A stretch of DNA of 12,573 bases from Robiginitomaculum sp. (lineage in GTDB: Bacteria > Pseudomonadota > Alphaproteobacteria > Caulobacterales > Maricaulaceae), in contig NVVO01000007.1 in assembly GCA_002733385.1 (NCBI GenBank), positions 108,156 through 120,728 on the forward strand, given 5' to 3'. The notes beneath the pieces were generated by a model, which searched no databases, was not told the DNA's origin, and saw only the letters and a program-made list of their open reading frames with translations. The translations under genes were made by a program, and so were the position numbers. Shown here in pieces: positions 6,822 through 12,573 of this stretch; the stretch's first letter is position 1, and every line of letters begins with the position of its first letter.

Positions 6822-9800
6822 TCAATCAACATCCCTGCCATTTATTCCAAGTGGAGGTAGTGGACGGACAGTCAGAGCAGGGATCGGTTCGTTCGCTATT
6901 TTTTCTTCCAGATATGACACCGCGCGGGCCAATTGCTTATCGGCTCCCAGATATGTCGAGCGAGGTGGATTGCTGACAATTATATCAGGAGATATGCCGC
7001 GCCCCTCGATCAGCCAGCGCCCGTCTTCACCATATTGTGCATATTCAGCGACACGCGCTTGCCCGCCGTCGGCCAAGGGGTTGCGGTCAGACAGCCAAAT
7101 CCCGGCACCGGCAGTACGCGTCCCGATCAGCGGAGCAATATTGAGCGCTTTAACACCGGCAGCAAATGTTTCGCCGTCCGAGTAAGTCCCCTCATTTATC
7201 AAGACAACCAGATGCCCACGGAAGGTTTGTTGCATATTCTTAGTTGGTGGGCCTCCGTGCGGGTTTTGCCAAAATGCCCAGGCGCGGCGAAGCAACGTCC
7301 CGATAATCCAACTATCAATATTACCGCCGCGATTACCGCGTACATCAATAATCAGTCCTTGTTTGTCGTGATGTTCGTAAAAGTCGCGGGCAAAGCTAGC
7401 AATGTCCCTTGATCCCATGGCGCGCAAATGAATGTATCCAATTTTGCCCCCTGCCTGGCTCGCAACGGTCTCGCGGTTGCTCTGCACCCAATGGTCATAG
7501 CGTAAAAATGCCACTTGCCGCCTGGAAACCGGAACGACGATTTCCCTTAAAACCTTGTTGTGGCTGTCGCGCGATCGAGTGAATTCGAGCAAGATTTCCT
7601 GTCCTACCTTCGTCGCAAGCTGGTTGGCGAGATCAGCTCGTGAGCGCACTTTTATACCGTCAACCGCGTTAATAACATCACCAATCGCGATGTTTTTACC
7701 TGGTTTGAGCAGAGGGCCGAGTGTGTGGGGGCGGTCGGCCTCACCTGAGTAGATCGAGGCTATTTCCAAGCCGTCTCCACGCTCTATATAGGTCGCACCC
7801 AAAAAACTTGGCTTGCCACTTTCAGTATCAGTCGGCACATCACCTGGCCTTATTTGGCTATGTAAAATGCCCAACTCCGCAGACATCTGGCCCAGCAGAT
7901 CATCAGCTTCGGACCGATGCCCCAAGCGGTCCGCGAGAGGCACATAATGGTCGCGGACAGCATCCCAATCCACACCGCGCAAATTAGGGTCATAGGCAAA
8001 ATCCCGGTGTAAGCGCCACGCATCCAGGATCATCTGTCGCCATTCATCTTTTGGGTCAATGGCAAGCGTCCAGTCGGTCAACCGCACGGCGATCGCGTTG
8101 GTGTCCGACGGAAAATCCTTATTTGCGCCCAAGATGAGAAACTTTGTGCCTTTTCCATTCCCTGTTTGAACAAATAGCTTGCTACCATCTGCGGAAAGCT
8201 CGAAACTTTCGATGCCGCTTGAAAAGTCGTTCAGCTTTGGCTTTTCGCGCACAATCTTGAGACGCTTAAGTGTCTTGCGTGCACCTGCATCAAGCACAAA
8301 TATGTGTTTTTCATTTGCCGCCAGTGCGACAAAATCTCCCGGCGCGACAGGCACAGTCCAGAGACGGGCTGACAAACCGGCGGTGGTAATATCCGGCTCC
8401 TTTTCGGAAAGATTTTCATCGCTTTTCTCATCTTCGGAAGAGTTTTTGTTACTTTTTTCATCTTCACTAACATCTTCATCGTCATTTTCGTTGTTGGGAG
8501 CTTCGAAAAGTTCATTACGCGGTTCGAACGGAAACTCGGCATCCGGGCGAAGTTGAACAGCATATAATTGTCCGCGCGATGAAAACGCTGGCCCCATATT
8601 TCTGTCGCCCCACGGTGATCTGGGAGAGGCTTTAAAATTACGGTTCGAGATAAAATACAGCCAATCTGTATCGGTGGCAAAGGCGGGCGCGAAAGACTCA
8701 TATTTCCCAGATGTCACGACCGTTTTCTTCTTGAGCTTGGTGTCATAGATTGCAACCTGAGACATGTCCCGTTGGTCATAGAATGTGTAAGCGATATAGC
8801 GTCCGCCGGACGACCAGGTGATATCTTGAAATGCAAAGTCATTTCCGCTCTTGGTCATATCTATCAGCGTCGATGTACCTGCGTCTGGATCCAGAAAATA
8901 CAAGCGCCCGCGCTTATCGGTGTAGAGCAAGGCTTGGTCATGAGGTGATGGGTAAAGCCCCCAAATATAACTGTCTGACCCTGTGGTAAGCTGCTTGCGT
9001 TCGCCATAACCACTGCTTGGTATCTGCCAGATTTCACCAAATTCATCGCCGTCAAGAATGACATAGACGGCCTCTCCGTCGGCACGGTAAGCGGCTGACC
9101 TTGCCCGAACAGCTGCAGGTATTTGGTGGTCAACGCGGCGGCGTTTCCCGAGGAATGCAGATGCAACGCGGCCCCGTGCTGTGACCGCAACCGCATCTCC
9201 TTGTGCGCTTAGTCTAGCTTTTTCAAGATAGTCGAGCGGCGCTTTCAACCAGCGACGACGTTTATTGTCTCCGTCGCTCATTAGCTGGATTTCAATAAGC
9301 GATGTGGATTGTGTCTGGATATCAAATTTGAAGAGATCTGCGCCGCTTTGGAAGATGATTTCACCACCAAACAAATACGGCGATTTGATCTGCCACTTGT
9401 CTCGAGCCGTATGTTGGCGCGGGTCACCTCCGGATGTATCCATTGACCAAATGTTGTCTGCGCCAGATTTGTCACTGACAAAATAAATGCGTTCCGACCA
9501 ATACATCGGACCCCTGATGGGCGCTCCAAATTCAAAGCCTAATCGTACCGCTTCTTCACCATTGTTCAAGTCCGCAGACCACAATTGCGCCATGCGCCCA
9601 CCACGATAAAGAACGGCATTATCAGAAAAAATTGAGAGCCCGAACCGGGTGAAAAATAGTCGGTGGTTATTCCCGTCAAACGTCGCCGTATCTGCGTCCG
9701 CAAAGGGTATGTCAGCGGTAGAACGGGTCTGGTAATCTACCGTCCGAAGTTGTCTAGGGGTGGTCCCTGGAATGTTGGTTGACCTATAGAGAATACGGTT

Positions 9801-10172
9801 GTCGTCCATCCATCCTCTGACATTTACACCGCCGCCTTCATGTGTCAGTCGCATCGGCATGCCGCCCGCTATTGGCATGACATAAATTTCTCGTGGCCCG
9901 TCATAGCTTGCGAGGAATGCTATCTTACGCCCATCAGGTGAAATTGCTGGCTCGGACTCCACTTCAGGATGGCTGGTCAACCGCAATGCGGTTCCGCCAT
10001 TTGCATCAACCCGCCACAAATCTCCTTCGCTGGAGAAAATCAGTGTGTCCTCATGCAAGGCGGGGGTTTGGTAATAGCCTTTGTTCTGTGCAGCAGCCGG
10101 GTTCTGCGCGGCGGCCGGAAACTGAGCTGCTAGAAAAACAAACGCGCCAATTGCGGCAAATAAAATCTTCAT
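6822..10172 (-). CDS. exported tricorn protease-like S41 family peptidase
   Basis: This large protein (1116 residues from ATG 10172; 1123 from ATG 10193) has the order of tricorn proteases. A signal peptide (1-23, ending FPAAAQ) is followed by a beta-propeller region with WD/TolB-like blades (about 30-555, e.g. SEPAISPDGRKIAFLASYDG). Then come a mixed region, a PDZ domain (about 795-868) and the C-terminal S41 catalytic core (about 880-1070). By the 1116 numbering the nucleophile is S998 in GTYSDGETFA, with E1056 in IEGRGISPD and H771 in ELGILHSQ. The Ser-to-Glu distance of 58 equals that of archaeal tricorn S965-E1023. Residue 770, before the His, is Leu where tricorn has Ser745. An acidic 30-bp-repeat insert occupies residues 560-592. 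The protein should act in the periplasm or outside on peptides or misfolded proteins. The start at 10172 gives a cleaner signal peptide and has GGGGG 5 bases ahead. The alternative at 10193 has AAGG 8 bases ahead. The gene is flanked by alaS and an alaS tail remnant. Confidence 0.93.
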   Translation of the reverse strand: MKILFAAIGAFVFLAAQFPAAAQNPAAAQNKGYYQTPALHEDTLIFSSEGDLWRVDANGGTALRLTSHPEVESEPAISPDGRKIAFLASYDGPREIYVMPIAGGMPMRLTHEGGGVNVRGWMDDNRILYRSTNIPGTTPRQLRTVDYQTRSTADIPFADADTATFDGNNHRLFFTRFGLSIFSDNAVLYRGGRMAQLWSADLNNGEEAVRLGFEFGAPIRGPMYWSERIYFVSDKSGADNIWSMDTSGGDPRQHTARDKWQIKSPYLFGGEIIFQSGADLFKFDIQTQSTSLIEIQLMSDGDNKRRRWLKAPLDYLEKARLSAQGDAVAVTARGRVASAFLGKRRRVDHQIPAAVRARSAAYRADGEAVYVILDGDEFGEIWQIPSSGYGERKQLTTGSDSYIWGLYPSPHDQALLYTDKRGRLYFLDPDAGTSTLIDMTKSGNDFAFQDITWSSGGRYIAYTFYDQRDMSQVAIYDTKLKKKTVVTSGKYESFAPAFATDTDWLYFISNRNFKASPRSPWGDRNMGPAFSSRGQLYAVQLRPDAEFPFEPRNELFEAPNNENDDEDVSEDEKSNKNSSEDEKSDENLSEKEPDITTAGLSARLWTVPVAPGDFVALAANEKHIFVLDAGARKTLKRLKIVREKPKLNDFSSGIESFELSADGSKLFVQTGNGKGTKFLILGANKDFPSDTNAIAVRLTDWTLAIDPKDEWRQMILDAWRLHRDFAYDPNLRGVDWDAVRDHYVPLADRLGHRSEADDLLGQMSAELGILHSQIRPGDVPTDTESGKPSFLGATYIERGDGLEIASIYSGEADRPHTLGPLLKPGKNIAIGDVINAVDGIKVRSRADLANQLATKVGQEILLEFTRSRDSHNKVLREIVVPVSRRQVAFLRYDHWVQSNRETVASQAGGKIGYIHLRAMGSRDIASFARDFYEHHDKQGLIIDVRGNRGGNIDSWIIGTLLRRAWAFWQNPHGGPPTKNMQQTFRGHLVVLINEGTYSDGETFAAGVKALNIAPLIGTRTAGAGIWLSDRNPLADGGQARVAEYAQYGEDGRWLIEGRGISPDIIVSNPPRSTYLGADKQLARAVSYLEEKIANEPIPALTVRPLPPLGINGRDVD
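8397..8468 (-). repeat. in-frame 30-bp tandem repeat encoding an acidic linker
   Basis: Reading on the minus strand, copy 1 (8468-8439) encodes SEDEKSNKNS, copy 2 (8438-8409) encodes SEDEKSDENL, and a partial third copy (8408-8397) encodes SEKE. Together with the adjoining NNENDDEDV it makes a Glu/Asp/Ser/Lys-rich linker of about 33 residues in the protease, between propeller sequence and the following domain. The frame is kept, so expansion or loss of units would change linker length without disrupting the protein. Confidence 0.85.
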
Positions 10173-10210
10173 TGTAACCCCCGAAAAAACCATAACTTAA
10201 GCCTTAACGA

Positions 10211-10239
10211 CAATTAGTGGAACATATGTCCACCGTCAA
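10211..10239 (-). promoter_or_regulatory. possible promoter with palindromic spacer upstream of the S41 protease
   Basis: On the minus strand TTGACG (10239-10234) is a good -35 hexamer. Seventeen bases later TAATTG (10216-10211) is a poor -10. The 17-base spacer, 10217-10233, reads GTGGAACATATGTCCAC on the plus strand: GTGG/CCAC arms around ACATATGT with one unpaired A. Such a palindrome between the two boxes could be an operator for a dimeric regulator. The weak -10 makes the promoter call tentative. The remaining gap to alaS (10240-10396) shows nothing else that I can support. Confidence 0.28.
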
Positions 10240-10396
10240 GTAGTGCGAAATTTGACCATTATTAGAGGTCTCTTTACCGCCTCCGGCTATAGAACCTGCA
10301 CCATAGAAAGAGGGCCGAGTATGCACTGGATGGGGGGAAATGTTCATTGCCAAATAAAACACAACAATCTACCAAATCATGCCCGTAGAGTTACCC

Positions 10397-12573
10397 CTAC
10401 CCTATCCCCACCTTTATAGCCATCAAGGCCGCATCAGCGTTCTCGACTTGAGTACCACCAGCTTGGGCCATGTCGGGGCGACCGCCGCCGCGACCGCCGA
10501 CTTTTTCGGCGCCTAGATTGACCAAGACGGCAGCGTTATAATCCTTGGTCAAATCAGATGTGACCCCGACGGCCACAGCGACTTTGCCGCCTTCCACTGC
10601 GACAAATGCGACGATACCCGAACCCAGTTTTTGTTTTTGCTCCTCAATCATGGCGCGCAAATCCTTACCGCTGACGCCTTGCAAAACCTGGCCCATAAAT
10701 TTGATGCCGCCGACCTCCTCAACCGAAGCCGCACCGCCGCCGCCACTGCCAGAAAGCGCCAATTCTTTCTTGAGTTTGGAGACTTGTTTTTCCAACTCGC
10801 GCTTTTCCTTGGTCAGTGACAAGACACGCTTTGGCACATCGGATATTTTAATCTTCAGAGCCGTAGACACCGCTTTGGCATACCCGGCCTGTTCTTCCAA
10901 AAAATTGCGCGCGGATTCGCCCGTAACCGCTTCGATACGGCGGATACCCGCAGCAATCGCAGCCTCAGAAATAATTTTAAACAGGCCGATATCGCCGGTG
11001 CGGGCAACGTGCGTGCCGCCGCATAGCTCGACCGAATAAGGGTGCTCTTCGCCTTCGGGGATATTGCCAAGCGAAAGCACCCGTACTTCGTCGCCATATT
11101 TTTCGCCAAATAGCGCCATAGCGCCCGCTTCAATCGCGGCATCGGGAGTCATGAGTTTTGTAGTCGCCTTAGTGTTAGCCAATATCTCATGATTGACTTG
11201 CCTTTCTATCGTGGCGATTTCATCAGGCGTCACGCCCTTACCATGGGAGAAGTCAAACCGTATATTTCGCCAATTTACCATCTGGCCTTTTTGGGTGACA
11301 TGAGTGCCAAGCACGCGGCGCAAGGCTTCATGCAGCAAATGCGTGGCGGAGTGGTTGGCCGTAGTGGTGGTGCGACTGTTTTTAACAACAAACAACTTTA
11401 TTTCATCACCAACTTTCAATGTTTCGTTCGCCACTTGACCATAGTGAACGTGTAAATCTCCTGCCTTTTTAGTGACACCGAGCATGACAATTCTTCCTTT
11501 GGTGCCAAAGGTTGCTTCTCCAAGGTCACCAGCTTGACCGCCACTTTCAGCGTAAAATGGCGTCTCTTTAGTTATGAAATATATCGTATCTTCATGCTCA
11601 GCAGTTCTACTTAAGCCTTGTTCATCAATGTAAATTGCACTTACGGTGCTTTTGCCTTCCAAGGTATCATAGCCCGTAAATTCAGTAGGCCCATGTTCTT
11701 CGCGTAAAGCAAGCCAGACTTCATCAGTCCCTGCATCGCCTGACCCGCTCCAACTAGCGCGGGCGGTGTCTTTCTGGATTTTCATGGCGGCGTCATAGCC
11801 TTCCACATCCACATCAATGCCTTTGGAACGCAAGGCGTCTTGGGTCAAATCAAGCGGAAAACCATATGTATCATAGAGTTTGAAAGCCACTGCGCCCGGC
11901 AAAGTGTCACCTTTGCCCAGTTTGGCAGTAGCGCTATCCAGCAATACCGTGCCGCGTCCCAGGGTTTTGCGGAAGCGTTCTTCCTCCTCAAGCATGGTGG
12001 TTTCAATATTTTCTTGGGCGCGCTTTAGCTCGCCGAACGCATCTCCCATTTCCGCCACCAATGCCGGCACTAATCTGTGCATAAGCGGGTCTTTCGCACC
12101 TAAAATATGGGCATGGCGCATGGCGCGGCGCATGATACGGCGCAGCACATAACCGCGCCCTTCGCGCGACGGGCCTACCCCGTCGGCGATTAGGAATGAG
12201 GCACAGCGCAAATGATCGGCTATGACCCGGTGAGAAAACATGGCGTCTCCTTGCGCCTTAACCTTGGTGGCCTCGACGCTGGCGGCGATCAGGTTTTGGA
12301 AAAGATCAATGTCGTAATTGTCGTGCTTGCCTTGTAAAATTGCGGCCATGCGTTCTAGCCCCATACCCGTATCAATGGACGGTTTGGGCAAGTCGGCCTG
12401 GGTGCCGTCTGCGAATTTTTCATGTTGCATGAATACGAGGTTCCAAATTTCGATAAAACGGTCACCGTCTTCATCGGGGCTACCCGGTGGCCCGCCGGGA
12501 ATTTTATCGCCGTGGTCAAAAAAGATTTCCGAACACGGCCCGCACGGCCCGGTATCGCCCATGGCCCAAAAAT
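10397..12573 (-). CDS. alaS: alanyl-tRNA synthetase (N-terminus cut by window edge)
   Basis: AlaRS charges tRNA-Ala with alanine in the cytoplasm and clears Ser- and Gly-mischarged tRNA. About 724 residues are visible. The frame is open through 12573 (FWA before MGDTGPCGPCSE), so roughly 150 N-terminal residues, including class II motif 1, are missing. Visible landmarks are GDTGPCGPCSEIFFD, IWNLVFMQ (motif 2 region) and GMGLERM (motif 3). These are followed by the tRNA-recognition helices with RGYVLRRIMRRAMRHAHI and the editing domain with its zinc-type ligands (NHSATHLLHEAL, CGGTHVART). A coiled coil (KEKRELEKQVSKLKKEL) and the C-Ala domain with GGRGGGRPDMAQAGG complete the set. The C-terminus GTQVENADAALMAIKVGIG is repeated in diverged form at 6677-6766. 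The protease gene follows about 200 bases downstream on the same strand. The assignment is secure, and the start and promoter are outside the window. Confidence 0.98.
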   Translation of the reverse strand, partial: FWAMGDTGPCGPCSEIFFDHGDKIPGGPPGSPDEDGDRFIEIWNLVFMQHEKFADGTQADLPKPSIDTGMGLERMAAILQGKHDNYDIDLFQNLIAASVEATKVKAQGDAMFSHRVIADHLRCASFLIADGVGPSREGRGYVLRRIMRRAMRHAHILGAKDPLMHRLVPALVAEMGDAFGELKRAQENIETTMLEEEERFRKTLGRGTVLLDSATAKLGKGDTLPGAVAFKLYDTYGFPLDLTQDALRSKGIDVDVEGYDAAMKIQKDTARASWSGSGDAGTDEVWLALREEHGPTEFTGYDTLEGKSTVSAIYIDEQGLSRTAEHEDTIYFITKETPFYAESGGQAGDLGEATFGTKGRIVMLGVTKKAGDLHVHYGQVANETLKVGDEIKLFVVKNSRTTTTANHSATHLLHEALRRVLGTHVTQKGQMVNWRNIRFDFSHGKGVTPDEIATIERQVNHEILANTKATTKLMTPDAAIEAGAMALFGEKYGDEVRVLSLGNIPEGEEHPYSVELCGGTHVARTGDIGLFKIISEAAIAAGIRRIEAVTGESARNFLEEQAGYAKAVSTALKIKISDVPKRVLSLTKEKRELEKQVSKLKKELALSGSGGGGAASVEEVGGIKFMGQVLQGVSGKDLRAMIEEQKQKLGSGIVAFVAVEGGKVAVAVGVTSDLTKDYNAAVLVNLGAEKVGGRGGGRPDMAQAGGTQVENADAALMAIKVGIG

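Noticed and set aside
6639..6860. 73-codon plus-strand frame in the gap between the VOC and protease genes
   Set aside because: It is antisense to the alaS remnant and runs into the protease 3' end. It has no recognisable protein features or ribosome site, and the minus-strand alaS homology explains the sequence better.
8231..8701. 156-codon frame within the protease gene on the same strand
   Set aside because: It is a +1/+2 shadow of the protease reading frame. The in-frame protein has clear propeller and linker sequence through this stretch without interruption.
6677..10458. Classical integrative element with att sites
   Set aside because: There is no integrase, tRNA gene or near-identical att core. 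The repeats are only about 83% identical, so recombination between diverged alaS loci is the more cautious reading.

Overview
The window most likely comes from an alphaproteobacterium. The evidence is a eukaryotic-type homodimeric NADP isocitrate dehydrogenase, an alanyl-tRNA synthetase of alphaproteobacterial style, moderate GC content, and exported or lipid-anchored proteins with ordinary Gram-negative signal sequences. The stalked or marine Hyphomonadaceae/Maricaulales type would fit, but that is inference. No rRNA, tRNA, CRISPR array, transposase or integrase is visible.

Layout. At the left edge is a SpoU/TrmJ-type RNA methyltransferase (minus strand, C-terminus cut off). It is divergent from icd (plus). 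Behind icd, probably in the same transcript, are a small four-helix membrane protein and a glyoxalase-fold (VOC) protein. A separate plus-strand gene with its own TATAAT promoter encodes an erythromycin-esterase-like lipoprotein. Its stop codon overlaps the stop of a minus-strand DUF817 membrane protein. Reading leftward on the minus strand from the right edge, the order is alaS (N-terminus cut off), a large exported tricorn-like S41 protease, a short decayed copy of the alaS 3' end, a VOC protein with a signal sequence, an exported alpha/beta-hydrolase esterase, and DUF817.

How it works together. trmJ, icd and alaS are housekeeping genes. The roughly 8.5 kb between icd and alaS is an accessory zone. 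It is dominated by exported hydrolases (tricorn-like protease, esterase, Ere-like protein), small VOC proteins and unassigned membrane proteins. These do not form one obvious pathway. As I recall it, alaS and icd lie close together in several alphaproteobacteria, so this zone may be a site where cargo has been inserted.

Most notable observation. The gap downstream of the tricorn-like protease (6677-6766) holds a second, non-identical copy of the alaS 3' coding end, in the same orientation as the intact alaS tail at 10397-10458. The protease gene is therefore bracketed by direct repeats of an alaS tail. The differences between the copies are partly synonymous, which points to recombination with a diverged alaS locus rather than recent local duplication. 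Other points are a 30-bp in-frame acidic tandem repeat inside the protease, a Leu where archaeal tricorn has an active-site Ser, and a palindrome that fills the spacer of a possible protease promoter. I see no convincing new multi-gene system.
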